Shown here: piece after piece, positions 7,154 to 14,800 of the stretch | Layout: every line of letters begins with the position of its first letter | Position numbering within the stretch: the first letter of the stretch is position 1 | NCBI GenBank assembly: GCA_900315575.1 | Contig: OMZR01000009.1 | Coordinates: 1 to 34,685 of the forward strand | Length of the DNA: 34,685 nt | Origin: an uncultured Veillonellaceae bacterium | GTDB taxonomy: Bacteria > Bacillota > Negativicutes > Selenomonadales > Selenomonadaceae | Direction: 5' to 3' | Position numbers and translations under genes: made by a program | The notes under the pieces: model-generated | The model's input: the letters and a program-made list of their open reading frames with translations, nothing else | Database searches by the model: none | Told to the model about the DNA's origin: nothing

Positions 7154-8254
7154 TCAGAAGAAAGCTTCAACAATACCGTATGCGAGCAAGACCAGCACGA
7201 CGGAGCAGAGGCCGGCGCTCATGAGGGGCTTCGCGCCCTTCTTGGCGACGACGGAGAAGTTCACGTTGAGGCCGAGGGCGGCCATGGCCATGCCGAGCAG
7301 CAGATAGGCGATGGTGACGAGGATGCCGGTGTAGTCACTGATGAAGGGAAGGAATGATCCAGCCGCGCTCGCGAGCAGGAAGCCGCCCATGAACCACGGA
7401 ATCGGGACGTTCTGGAAATGCGAGAGGAAGCCGCCTTTGGACGCGCCGCCCTGCGCGGCCGTGGTATCGAGCTCGACATCGACGCCGTCGGCACCTGCGA
7501 GGATGGCGTCTTTTTTCGCCACGGCACTGCGATGCGCCTCGATGACGCCGACAAGGATGGCGACAGGCGCGAGCAGCAGGACACGTGAGAGCTTTGCGAT
7601 GATGGCGGCATCCGTACCGACGGCGCCAGCCGCGCCGCCCGCCGCGACGGCATGAGCAATCTCGTGCAGGCTCAGGCCCGCGAGCGTGCCGAACTGCGCC
7701 TCGCTGAAACCGAGTACAGGCTGGAGTGCGACGAGCACGAGCGTGAAGACCGTGCCGAGGATGGCGACGCAGGCGACGGCGAGCACGGAGTCATCGACTT
7801 TCGCCTTTGCTGCGCCCGAAACGCCCATGACGGCCGCTGCGCCGCAGATGGACGAGCCGCAGGCCGTGAGCAGCGCGAGCGTGTGCTCGACGCCGAAGAA
7901 TTTCCGCGCGACGACGTAGTTCAGCGAGACCATGACCACCACGAGGAAGATGGCGGCAAGCAGGCTCTTCAGCCCCGCGCCCATGAGCAGCACGAGGTTC
8001 AGCTTGAAGCCCAGGAGGATGATGCCAGCGCGCAGGAACTTGTTCGCGATGAATGGCGTCGACGTCCGCGCCGCATCGCGCAGGCCGCGCGCCCCCTGCA
8101 GCACCATGCCGAGAAGCAGCGCGAGCACGAGCGCGCCGACGAGCGAGAGTCCCGGCAGCTGTGCGAGCTGCTGCCCCGCCAGCGAGCAAGCGAGCGTCAC
8201 GAGAAGGCCGGCTGCGGCGAGGCGGTGGTTGGAAATGGAACGAAGAATCTTCAT
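7154..8254 (-). CDS. yeiH: YeiH/UPF0324-family membrane protein (putative sulfate/sulfite exporter)
   Basis: A 366-residue polytopic inner-membrane protein with about ten hydrophobic helices. Family hallmarks are the GIILLGFKLNL segment, LTACGSSICGAAAVMG (a conserved Cys pair region) and LSLHEIAHAVAAG. The loop around KKDAILAGADGVDVELDTT is the main hydrophilic part. AGGAGG stands ideally before this ATG, so the 15-residue upstream extension was dropped. Members are called putative sulfate exporters, with evidence in enterobacteria for sulfite relief. A sigma-A promoter and a LysR-type palindrome lie upstream. The transported ion is inference. Confidence 0.9.
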   Translation of the reverse strand: MKILRSISNHRLAAAGLLVTLACSLAGQQLAQLPGLSLVGALVLALLLGMVLQGARGLRDAARTSTPFIANKFLRAGIILLGFKLNLVLLMGAGLKSLLAAIFLVVVMVSLNYVVARKFFGVEHTLALLTACGSSICGAAAVMGVSGAAKAKVDDSVLAVACVAILGTVFTLVLVALQPVLGFSEAQFGTLAGLSLHEIAHAVAAGGAAGAVGTDAAIIAKLSRVLLLAPVAILVGVIEAHRSAVAKKDAILAGADGVDVELDTTAAQGGASKGGFLSHFQNVPIPWFMGGFLLASAAGSFLPFISDYTGILVTIAYLLLGMAMAALGLNVNFSVVAKKGAKPLMSAGLCSVVLVLLAYGIVEAFF

Positions 8255-8316
8255 GGATATGCCTCCTGAAATCGAGATATCAAAGTGCGTTCGCCGCACA
8301 TGTTTTTCACGGTTTC

Positions 8317-8345
8317 AGTATATGGGAGGAACATCCATTTGTAAA
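8317..8345 (-). promoter_or_regulatory. Promoter of the yeiH-type gene
   Basis: On the minus strand TTTACA (8340-8345), a 17-nt spacer and TATACT (8317-8322). Predicted start of transcription is near 8310, giving a leader of about 55 nt. Confidence 0.7.
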
Positions 8346-8367
8346 ATACGTGGTTTCAATAAAATCG

Positions 8368-8383
8368 ATAGGTGTTTACCTAT
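8368..8383. promoter_or_regulatory. Candidate LysR-type operator
   Basis: ATAGGTGTTTACCTAT is a perfect 6-bp inverted repeat with a 4-bp spacer. Its centre lies about 65 bp before the predicted transcription start of the exporter gene, the usual place of a LysR recognition site. Confidence 0.55.
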
Positions 8384-8394
8384 GCGAGAAGACA

Positions 8395-8424
8395 AAAGAA
8401 AGCCTCCCTCTAGAGGGAGGGGGG
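8395..8424 (-). terminator. Family B hairpin acting as terminator
   Basis: CCTCCCTCTAGAGGGAGG (8403-8420) is a perfect palindrome, followed on the minus strand by TTTCTTTTG. It sits 13 bp behind the stop of the 137-aa gene, so a partial family B arm appears to serve as its terminator. Confidence 0.6.
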
Positions 8425-8436
8425 CCTGTCTCTTCG

Positions 8437-8850
8437 TTACGCCTGCATCAGCGCATTGAGCCCCAATGCCGCCGCGCTCGCTGTGCCGCCGACATAGCTT
8501 TCTGCCAGCGTCTGCGCGTCCTTGTTTGCCGCGCCCGACTCCGACTGCACGGACAGGACGGTCGGATTTTCCTGCGCGTCTGCCGCATGCGTCTTTGTCT
8601 GCGAAACGATCTTGTTGCCTTCCCAGACCGTGATGAGGACGGAGCCGTCTGAGAGGACTTCCGTGACCGTCCGCGTCTTTGTATCGTCGCTGCTGCTGTC
8701 ACCGGAGCCGCCCGAAGCCGTCCCCGTCTTCATCTTTTCGAGCAGTGCGGCGAACTCGTCGTCCGTGTTCGCATCGTTCTTCGTCTGCGTCAACGGGCTC
8801 ACGGCCCAGACCGTCTTGCTCTGCTCGCGGATCTCATCAATCGTGCTCAT
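8437..8850 (-). CDS. Unrecognised 137-residue protein
   Basis: No family recognised. The N-terminal part (1-45) is polar and probably helical (MSTIDEIREQSKTVW). A Gly/Ser/Asp-rich linker (about 45-58) follows, then a beta-rich stretch (TVTEVLSDGSVLITVWEGNKIVSQT) and an Ala-rich C-terminus (TASAAALGLNALMQA). No signal peptide or cysteine is seen. AAGGAAGG precedes the ATG at 8850; a GTG three codons upstream is too close to that site. A sigma-28-like promoter upstream hints at flagellar co-regulation, and the absence of a signal peptide with a helical tail would suit a flagellar or type III-exported accessory protein. That is a guess. Confidence 0.7.
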   Translation of the reverse strand: MSTIDEIREQSKTVWAVSPLTQTKNDANTDDEFAALLEKMKTGTASGGSGDSSSDDTKTRTVTEVLSDGSVLITVWEGNKIVSQTKTHAADAQENPTVLSVQSESGAANKDAQTLAESYVGGTASAAALGLNALMQA

Positions 8851-8909
8851 GGTTTTCACCTTCCTTTCTGCAGGCGTCCCGCCCGCTGCATTTCATTCCT
8901 TTGCTCTCT

Positions 8910-8935
8910 ATATCGTAGAAAATCGCAAAAACTTA
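8910..8935 (-). promoter_or_regulatory. Possible sigma-28 (flagellar) promoter
   Basis: On the minus strand TAAG, 15 nt, ACGATAT: one change from TAAA in the -35 part and close to the CCGATAT -10 part of flagellar sigma promoters. It lies about 60 bp before the ATG of the 137-aa gene. No convincing sigma-A boxes are seen there. Confidence 0.45.
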
Positions 8936-8954
8936 AGCGGTTTTACGAAAAAAC

Positions 8955-8983
8955 TTGCGGAAATTTGGCGAAAATGGTATCAT
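8955..8983 (+). promoter_or_regulatory. Promoter of second antisense RNA
   Basis: TTGCGG (8955-8960), 17-nt spacer, TATCAT (8978-8983). It has the same -35 box and spacing as the antisense promoter at 1838-1866 and drives into the remnant toxin locus. Confidence 0.6.
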
Positions 8984-8989
8984 CTAGGT

Positions 8990-9092
8990 AGAAAAAGGGC
9001 GTGCTACCGATAAGCGGTCCAGCCCCGAGTCTAGCATATCTTTTCATAGGAAAAGCCGCCTTGGTCTGCGAAACTGTTGGCGGCTCTTCTTA
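8990..9092 (+). ncRNA. Putative antisense RNA of the second type I locus
   Basis: Predicted RNA of about 100 nt ending at a hairpin (AGCCGCC 9054-9060 with GGCGGCT 9079-9085) followed by CTTCTTAT. The hairpin lies directly behind the stop codon of the opposing short hydrophobic frame, as in the first locus. Confidence 0.45.
8992..9026 (-). terminator. Terminator of the opposing toxin-like transcript
   Basis: On the minus strand GGGC...ACCG/CGGT...GCCC followed by TTTTTC. It mirrors the terminator at 1803-1838. Confidence 0.5.
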
Positions 9093-9139
9093 TGCTTTCA
9101 ATGCAACGATGATGATCACTACAAGGAACACTGTACCAT
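9090..9139 (-). pseudogene. Remnant of a type I toxin peptide
   Basis: A minus-strand frame reads FLVVIIIVALKA and stop, hydrophobic with a basic end, like the peptide at 1684. The only in-frame start is GTG at 9131 without a ribosome site, giving 13 residues. An ATG at 9139 is in another frame and stops after six codons, as if one or two bases had been lost. The intact antisense promoter and both hairpins remain. It could also be a very short functional peptide. Confidence 0.4.
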
Positions 9140-9194
9140 ATCACATCTTATTCTGTAAAGGTTTGCACGCTTTCAGATTTTTTCCTGAAACCGC

Positions 9195-9223
9195 TTGACA
9201 AATTGTAACCCCATGTCTATTAT
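9195..9223 (+). promoter_or_regulatory. Sigma-A promoter of the ammonium transporter gene
   Basis: TTGACA (9195-9200), 17-nt spacer, TATTAT (9218-9223): near-consensus. Transcription would start near 9230, giving a leader of about 120 nt. Confidence 0.85.
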
Positions 9224-9270
9224 AAAGGACAAGAAGTGCTGTTGCTGCAGGACGGTACTTCGGTATCATT

Positions 9271-9330
9271 CGACGACAAAGGCGTCGTCTTCTAAGAACT
9301 CAGGTTTTTAGAAGGCGGCGCCTCTTTTCT
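9271..9330 (+). promoter_or_regulatory. Putative transcription attenuator in the amt leader
   Basis: A 15-bp stem (9280-9294 with 9309-9323, two G-U pairs, 14-nt loop) is followed by CTTTTCTTT, a terminator shape, 24 bp before the amt ATG. A smaller hairpin, GACGAC (9272-9277) with GTCGTC (9284-9289), uses the same 5' arm and would exclude it. Alternative folds between promoter and gene suggest conditional termination. What signal would choose between them cannot be seen. Confidence 0.6.
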
Positions 9331-9353
9331 TTCACGGAAGGAAGGGGTCTTAT

Positions 9354-11165
9354 ATGAACATTTCATGCAGAATGAAAATGCTCGGCACGTCGGCAGCGGC
9401 AAGCTTCGCGGGCGTGCTCGCCACGATGCCGCACGCATTCGCGGCAGATGCGGCGGACGCTGGAAAGTACAGTAGTGTGGACACGATCTGGGTACTGCTC
9501 GGCGCTGCGCTCGTCTTCTTCATGCAGCCGGGCTTCGCGATGGTCGAGACCGGCCTGACGCGCGCGAAAAACGCCGGCAACATCGTCATGAAGAACCTCA
9601 TGGATCTCTGCATTGGCACGATCGCATTCTGGATCGTCGGCTTCGGCCTGATGTTCGGCGATGACATCGGCGGCATCATCGGCACGCCGGATTTCTTCAT
9701 CCAGGTGTTTGATCCGGGTCCGGACGCCGGTTATCCGGCACTCGCCTACGTCATCTTCCAGACGGTCTTCTGCGCGACGTCCGCGACGATTGTTTCGGGT
9801 GCCATGGCAGAGCGCACGAAGTTCTCGACGTACTGCTTCTATTCGCTGCTCATCAGCCTCATCATCTATCCGGTCTCGGGCCATTGGGCTTGGGGCGGCG
9901 GCTGGCTCAGCGAGATGGGCTTCCATGATTTCGCTGGCTCTACGGTCGTCCACATGGTCGGCGGCATCTGCGCGTTTATCGGCGCTCTGATGCTCGGTCC
10001 CCGTATCGGCAAGTACAACAAGGATGGTTCCGTCAATGCCATCCCGGGCCACAGCCTGACGCTCGCGGCCCTCGGCGTGTTCATCCTCTGGTTCGGCTGG
10101 TTCGGATTCAACGGCTGCTCGACCGTCTCCATGACGGGCGATGACACGCTGATTTCCGCTGGCTCCATCTTCGTCACGACGAACCTCGCAGCGGCCACGG
10201 CTGCCACGGCCACGATGTGCTTCACGTGGATCCGCTACGGCCATCCGGATGTTTCCATGACGCTGAACGGCGCACTCGCCGGCCTCGTCGCCATCACGGC
10301 AGGCTGCGATGCGGTCTCGCCGGCTGGTTCCTTTGCCATCGGCCTCATCGCAGGCATCGTCGTCGTCCTCGCGGTCGAGTTCATCGACCAGAAGCTCAAA
10401 GTCGATGACCCGGTCGGCGCTGTCGCCGTCCACGGTGTCTGCGGCGCGCTCGGCACGATTCTCACGGGCGTCTTCGCCGTCGATGGCGGCCTGCTCTATG
10501 CAGGCACGGCCGACATGCTCCTCACGCAGATTATCGGCGTCGTCTCCGTCGCCATCTATGTTGCCGTCATGATTACGATCGTCTTCACGGTGCTGAAGCA
10601 CACGATCGGCCTCCGCGTCTCCGCGAAGGAAGAGACGGCCGGCCTCGACTTCGAAGAGCACGGCCTCGCCTCTGCGTATGCGGACTTCATGCCGGTTCCC
10701 GAGGTCACGGGCTCCACGTCCGCGCCGACCCCGATCGACAGCACGGAGCCGCCGACGCCCGTCACGGTCACGCAGATGGCAACGCCAGCCGTCGATGCGG
10801 ATGGCCACGCACTCACCTGCGTCTCCATCGTCACGGCACGCGACCGCTTCGAGCCGCTGAAGATCGCGCTCGAATCCATCGGCATCACGGGCATGACGGT
10901 CACGCCGGTCTCCGGCTACGGCCTGCAGAAAGGCCACGCCGAGATGTATCGCGGCGCGAAAGTCGCCTCGAAGCTCGTCCCGAAGATCCAGGTCAAGCTC
11001 GTCGTCTCCGCGATCCCGCCCGAGAAGATCGTCGCGGTCGCGAAGAAAGTCCTCCATACGGGCCATTACGGCGACGGCAAGATCTTCATCACGCCGGTCA
11101 CGAACGTCGTGAAGATCCGCACGGGCGAAGAAGGCTTCGCCGCGCTGCAGGACAAGCCGGAATAA
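9354..11165 (+). CDS. amt: Ammonium transporter fused to a C-terminal PII domain
   Basis: 603 residues in two parts. Residues about 1-30 look like a signal peptide; 40-430 form an Amt/Mep/Rh channel with the twin pore histidines at H200 (TVVHMVGG) and H360 (AVHGVCGA). A Pro/Thr-rich linker (about 440-485) leads to a complete GlnB/PII domain (about 486-596), with the T-loop (GYGLQKGHAEMYRGAKV) and the ATP-binding end TGHYGDGKIFITPV. PII proteins normally bind Amt in trans and plug the pore; here the regulator is built in. At the place of the uridylylated Tyr51 of E. coli GlnB stands V537, so that modification is not possible. AAGGAAGGGG precedes the start. Confidence 0.95.
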   Translation: MNISCRMKMLGTSAAASFAGVLATMPHAFAADAADAGKYSSVDTIWVLLGAALVFFMQPGFAMVETGLTRAKNAGNIVMKNLMDLCIGTIAFWIVGFGLMFGDDIGGIIGTPDFFIQVFDPGPDAGYPALAYVIFQTVFCATSATIVSGAMAERTKFSTYCFYSLLISLIIYPVSGHWAWGGGWLSEMGFHDFAGSTVVHMVGGICAFIGALMLGPRIGKYNKDGSVNAIPGHSLTLAALGVFILWFGWFGFNGCSTVSMTGDDTLISAGSIFVTTNLAAATAATATMCFTWIRYGHPDVSMTLNGALAGLVAITAGCDAVSPAGSFAIGLIAGIVVVLAVEFIDQKLKVDDPVGAVAVHGVCGALGTILTGVFAVDGGLLYAGTADMLLTQIIGVVSVAIYVAVMITIVFTVLKHTIGLRVSAKEETAGLDFEEHGLASAYADFMPVPEVTGSTSAPTPIDSTEPPTPVTVTQMATPAVDADGHALTCVSIVTARDRFEPLKIALESIGITGMTVTPVSGYGLQKGHAEMYRGAKVASKLVPKIQVKLVVSAIPPEKIVAVAKKVLHTGHYGDGKIFITPVTNVVKIRTGEEGFAALQDKPE

Positions 11166-11183
11166 GACAAATCAACAAGCACG

Positions 11184-11226
11184 AAAAAACTTCCGCGGGT
11201 GCGAAACATCCGCGGAAGTTTTTTGT
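11184..11226 (+). terminator. Terminator of the amt gene
   Basis: AAAAAACTTCCGCGG and CCGCGGAAGTTTTTT pair perfectly around a short loop. The U-run is strong, and the A-run lets it also serve the opposing sigH gene. Confidence 0.92.
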
Positions 11227-11260
11227 TTCCTAAATCACATCTATTATAATGAAGACAACT

Positions 11261-11965
11261 TCATGCAATCGCCGATGCATCGTCCTCGTCCGCCCTGTGG
11301 TCTGCGATGTACGCGAAATAATGTTCGAGCATCCAGGCATCGAGGTCGTCGTGCTGTTCGAGATAGCCGAAGATCAGCTTTTTCGTCCGCTGGAGCGCGT
11401 TATCGACAGACTTCGCATTGCGTCCGAGCTCATGCGCGATCGACGTGTAGCTGCCGCCCTCGAGGCGTGCGATCAGCACGCGGAAATGATACGGCGACAG
11501 GAGCTCCCGCAGGATGGTGTCGCACTGCGCGATGCTTTCCTCGATCATCATCTCTTCGCCCGGCGCGGGGACATCCTCGTCGACGAGCATGTCCATCCAG
11601 CAGCGGCGCTCGTTGTCTTCGTGCATCGTCACGTCGAGCGACAGCGCCTGCGAAAGTACCTGCTGCTTGTAACGGTTCGCCGCTTTCACGGACGAAATGC
11701 ACTGGCAGCGGATGCAGCGCATGGCGAACGAGACAAACGTCGTTCCATACCCCGGCCGATAATCCCGCATTGCCTTGTAGAGGCCGACACGCCCTTCCTG
11801 CAGCATGTCGTCCTGCTCCATGCCGTCCATATAGAATTTTCGGCAGACCGAGATGACGAGCGGTTCGAGCGACTTCATGAGCTCCGATGCAAGCTCTTCA
11901 TCATGCGTGCTCTGATATTCTGAAATTTTCCTTGCGAGATCCGTTCGTTTCAAATTCCGTTCCAT
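11261..11965 (-). CDS. sigH: RNA polymerase sigma factor, SigH type
   Basis: A 234-residue sigma-70 family factor. Region 2 includes DMLQEGRVGLYKAMRDYRPG and FVSFAMRCIRCQCISSVKAA, matching the SigH/Spo0H pattern. Region 4 includes GGSYTSIAHELGRNAKSVDN and the ALQRTKK recognition helix. AAGGAA stands before the chosen ATG; the 14-residue upstream extension was dropped. In Firmicutes SigH serves transition-state, competence or early sporulation genes; which of these applies here is not visible. It is transcribed alone and convergently with amt. The C-terminal acidic tail (ADHRADEDDASAIA) is longer than in Bacillus SigH. Confidence 0.88.
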   Translation of the reverse strand: MERNLKRTDLARKISEYQSTHDEELASELMKSLEPLVISVCRKFYMDGMEQDDMLQEGRVGLYKAMRDYRPGYGTTFVSFAMRCIRCQCISSVKAANRYKQQVLSQALSLDVTMHEDNERRCWMDMLVDEDVPAPGEEMMIEESIAQCDTILRELLSPYHFRVLIARLEGGSYTSIAHELGRNAKSVDNALQRTKKLIFGYLEQHDDLDAWMLEHYFAYIADHRADEDDASAIA

Positions 11966-12184
11966 CCCATGTTCCTTTTCCGTTTCCTTTTTATTTTCTC
12001 TCCCCACATATGTACAGTTTACAACTTTGTGCCAAGGATTTCTATAGTCAAATCCAAGGAACTTGTTTAGGAAATTTGTTTTAGTAAAACGGGGTAAAAA
12101 GACATATTATAAGAAATTAAATATATACACAGGATGAAAAGTGCATGAATCCTCTTGAAACAGGACAGAAAGGATGACCTACTT

Positions 12185-13279
12185 ATGTCCATCCATCATC
12201 GTTCAAATCTCACAGCCTGGGCGCTCGCGCTGGCCCTGCTCGTGCCTGCGAGCGCCCAGGCTGCGCTGGTCACGGCCACGGGGCAGGGCGCGGACGAGCG
12301 CAGCGCGCTCCACGATGCCATGCGCGCCGCCGTCGAGCAGGAAGTCGGCGTCTACCTCGACAGCCGCACGAAAGTCCAGAACTACCGCACGCTCCAGGAC
12401 ACAATCTACGCACAGTCCGAGGGCTACATCTCTTCGTATGATGTCCTCTCTCACGAAACAATTGGCGGTGTCCACCGCATCACGATTCGTGCCGACGTGG
12501 ACGAAAGCCGCATCTCCGCGCGCACGGCGACACTCCAACAGCGGAAAGCCATCATCGGCGCAAACCTTGAGGACCCGCGCATCGCCGTCGTCGCGACGGA
12601 CAGCGACGGCGCGGCCTATCCGGCGCTCGAAAACGCACTCGCGAGCGCGCTGCAGGCACAGGGCTTCTCGCGCATCATCGACCTCGATGCGGCCGATGAT
12701 GGCACGCGCCGCGCGTTCCTTGCGCTCGCGAGCGATGCGGCGGGACGCAAGTCGCAGCTGACAGCCCTGCTCGCCGATTCCCCCTGCGACTACCTCGCCG
12801 TCGTGAAGGTCGCGAAGGACACGGAGAGCCTCGATGCTGTCCTGCCCGGCCTGCATAAGACCTATGTCACCTGCACGGCGCGGCTCGTCTCGACAGCCAC
12901 AGGCGAAATCACGTGGGCGGGCACGGCGCAGGGCGCTTCGTCCCATTGGTACGCGGGCGCCGAGCAGGAGGCGCTCGCAAACGCCGCAAAGACGCTCGCC
13001 CCACGCCTCGCGCGCGGCGCGTTCCGCAAGGCCGCAGACGTCCAGCAGCACATCCGCCTCATGATTCCGCAAGCCCGCCTCGGCAGCGCCAGCGAGGCCC
13101 GCAGCCAGCTCGAAGCCCTGCCCGGCGTCCAGCACGCCTTCCTGCGCAGCCAGACGAGCGGCATCTATACCATCGATGTCGACTACGACGGCACAGCCGC
13201 CGACTTCGCCAGCATGCTCGAACAGGCAGGATACACCATCGCGCATTTCGAAGCGGAGAGCGTGACCGTCGATGGATGA
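12185..13279 (+). CDS. Exported protein with FlgT-like N-terminal domain
   Basis: 364 residues. A signal peptide (1-27, LALALLVPASAQAA) is followed by a domain with the GxGxDERSALHDAMRAAVEQEVG pattern of FlgT_N/LPP20-like periplasmic proteins (about 30-110, through VDESRI). A central alpha/beta part follows (about 125-260, with DYLAVVKV and STATGEITWAGTA), then a C-terminal domain with LEALPGVQHAFLRS and YDGTAADFASML, probably a small ferredoxin-like fold. FlgT helps build the flagellar outer ring in Vibrio, but such domains occur more widely in diderms. AAAGGATG precedes the ATG; the ORF start 10 codons earlier has no good site. Exact role unknown. Confidence 0.75.
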   Translation: MSIHHRSNLTAWALALALLVPASAQAALVTATGQGADERSALHDAMRAAVEQEVGVYLDSRTKVQNYRTLQDTIYAQSEGYISSYDVLSHETIGGVHRITIRADVDESRISARTATLQQRKAIIGANLEDPRIAVVATDSDGAAYPALENALASALQAQGFSRIIDLDAADDGTRRAFLALASDAAGRKSQLTALLADSPCDYLAVVKVAKDTESLDAVLPGLHKTYVTCTARLVSTATGEITWAGTAQGASSHWYAGAEQEALANAAKTLAPRLARGAFRKAADVQQHIRLMIPQARLGSASEARSQLEALPGVQHAFLRSQTSGIYTIDVDYDGTAADFASMLEQAGYTIAHFEAESVTVDG

Positions 13280-13288
13280 TGTCTCTGG

Positions 13289-13317
13289 TTGCAAAAATCC
13301 TTCACTTCCTCTAAAAT
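13289..13317 (+). promoter_or_regulatory. Promoter of ychF
   Basis: TTGCAA (13289-13294), 17-nt spacer, TAAAAT (13312-13317), 47 bp before the start codon. Confidence 0.65.
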
Positions 13318-13363
13318 AAAGGCGAATATCATTTTTTTCAGCAATCAAAAGGTGGAATACAAA

Positions 13364-14470
13364 GTGAGCAATTTAGAAGTCGGTATCGTCGGCCTGCCGA
13401 ATGTCGGCAAGAGCACGCTGTTCAATGCGATCACGAAAGCGGGTGCAGAAGCAGCGAACTTCCCGTTCTGCACGATCGAACCGAATGTCGGCGTCGTCGG
13501 CGTGCCGGATCCGCGGCTTGGCGTGCTGCATGAGCTCTACAATTCAAAAAAGACGACGCCGGCCTCCGTGCGCTTCGTCGACATCGCAGGCCTCGTCAAA
13601 GGCGCGTCGAAAGGCGAGGGCCTCGGCAACAAGTTCCTCGAGCACATCCGCCAGGTCGATGCCGTCGCCCATGTCGTGCGCTGCTTTGAAGATGCGAACA
13701 TCACGCATGTCGAAGGCAGCATCGACCCGCTGCGCGACATCGACATCATCCAGACCGAGCTCTGCCTCGCCGACCTCGAAATCGTCGAAAAGCGCATCAT
13801 GCGCCTCGCAAAAATCGCAAAATCCGGCAACAAGGACGCGAAAGTCGAAGACGAAGTCCTGCGCCGCATCAAGGCCGCGCTCGACGAGGGCAAGCCTGCC
13901 CGCCAGGTCGAGCTCAGCGACGATGACCTCGAGCTCATCAAGGAGATGAACCTCCTGACGCTCAAGCCGACGCTCTACGTCGCCAATGTCGCCGAAGACG
14001 AAGTCGCGACAGCCTACGACGAAAATCCCTATGTTCAGAAAGTCAAGGAATTCGCAGCGAAGGAAGGCGCGGAAGTCGTCGCCATCTCCGCGAAAGTCGA
14101 ATCCGAGATCGCCGAGCTCGATCCTGACGAGGCGAAAGCCTTCCTCGAAGACCTCGGCGAAACCGAGAGCGGCCTCGACCGCCTCATCAAGGCTGCCTTT
14201 GACCTGCTCGGCCTCCAGACGTTCCTGACGGCCGGCCCGGACGAGTGCCGCGCCTGGACGATTGTCAAAGGCACGACGGCGCCGAAAGCGGCCGGCAAGA
14301 TCCACACGGACTTCGAGCGCGGCTTCATCCGCGCGGAAATCGTCAACTACGATGACCTCATCGCCGCCGGCAGCGTCGCCGCTGCGCGCGAAAAAGGCCA
14401 GGTCCGCGTCGAAGGCAAGGACTACGTCATGCAGGACGGCGACGTCGTCAACTTCCGCTTCAATGTGTGA
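13364..14470 (+). CDS. ychF: Redox-regulated ATPase/GTPase YchF (Obg family)
   Basis: 368 residues. The P-loop GLPNVGKSTL is near residue 8, the switch and G3 region DIAGLVKGASKGEGLGNKFL near 66-85, and the C-terminal TGS-like domain (about 280-365) contains FLTAGPDECRAWT and ends QDGDVVNFRFNV. YchF prefers ATP, binds ribosomes and affects stress and translation. The start is GTG at 13364, with AGGTGG 8 nt upstream; the longer frame runs through the promoter and was rejected. A DUF951 gene follows 4 bp later, the same neighbour as yyaF-yyzM in Bacillus. Confidence 0.96.
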   Translation: MSNLEVGIVGLPNVGKSTLFNAITKAGAEAANFPFCTIEPNVGVVGVPDPRLGVLHELYNSKKTTPASVRFVDIAGLVKGASKGEGLGNKFLEHIRQVDAVAHVVRCFEDANITHVEGSIDPLRDIDIIQTELCLADLEIVEKRIMRLAKIAKSGNKDAKVEDEVLRRIKAALDEGKPARQVELSDDDLELIKEMNLLTLKPTLYVANVAEDEVATAYDENPYVQKVKEFAAKEGAEVVAISAKVESEIAELDPDEAKAFLEDLGETESGLDRLIKAAFDLLGLQTFLTAGPDECRAWTIVKGTTAPKAAGKIHTDFERGFIRAEIVNYDDLIAAGSVAAAREKGQVRVEGKDYVMQDGDVVNFRFNV

Positions 14471-14474
14471 GCCT

Positions 14475-14690
14475 ATGGACAAAGAAAAAGTACGCTACGA
14501 GCTCGGCGACATCGTCAAGATGAAGAAGCCCCATCCCTGCGGCACGAACGCCTGGGAAATCGTCCGCACAGGCATGGACTTCCGCCTGAAATGCACGGGC
14601 TGCGGCCACTATGTGCTCATCCCAAGGACAAAATTCGAACGGGCGGTGCGGGGGAAACTCTCCGAATGTCCGCCTCAAAAAAACAAATAA
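14475..14690 (+). CDS. DUF951 family protein
   Basis: A 71-residue cytosolic protein with YELGDIVKMKKPHPCGTNAW at the front and KCTGCGHYVLIPR in the middle, both typical of DUF951 (YyzM). The cysteines C22, C40 and C43 could bind a metal. It starts 4 bp behind ychF and ends at the shared terminator. Its position next to ychF is conserved in Firmicutes, which points to a translation-related function; none is established to my knowledge. Confidence 0.9.
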   Translation: MDKEKVRYELGDIVKMKKPHPCGTNAWEIVRTGMDFRLKCTGCGHYVLIPRTKFERAVRGKLSECPPQKNK

Positions 14691-14695
14691 GAAAG

Positions 14696-14734
14696 AAGGA
14701 CTTCCATGTCATGTGTACATGGAAGTCCTTTTTT
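14696..14734 (+). terminator. Terminator of the ychF-DUF951 operon
   Basis: AAGGACTTCCATGT and ACATGGAAGTCCTT form a perfect 14-bp stem followed by a run of T. Confidence 0.92.
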
Positions 14735-14800
14735 CTTCGTTTTGTTTCAGCCGAGTGTACAAGTATACATTTCATTTCCGTTAAAGTTAGCGTTTACTAC

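Noticed and set aside
9236..9295. Possible 19-residue leader peptide (GTG start) before amt
   Set aside because: Its AAAGGA box lies at 9224-9229, before the predicted transcription start near 9230, so it would not be in the mRNA; composition is not biased to one amino acid. The hairpins were kept, the peptide was not.
11966..12184. Promoters between sigH and the FlgT-like gene
   Set aside because: The region is AT-rich and has several TATTAT/TACATA-like boxes, but none with a convincing -35 at correct spacing; nothing was annotated.
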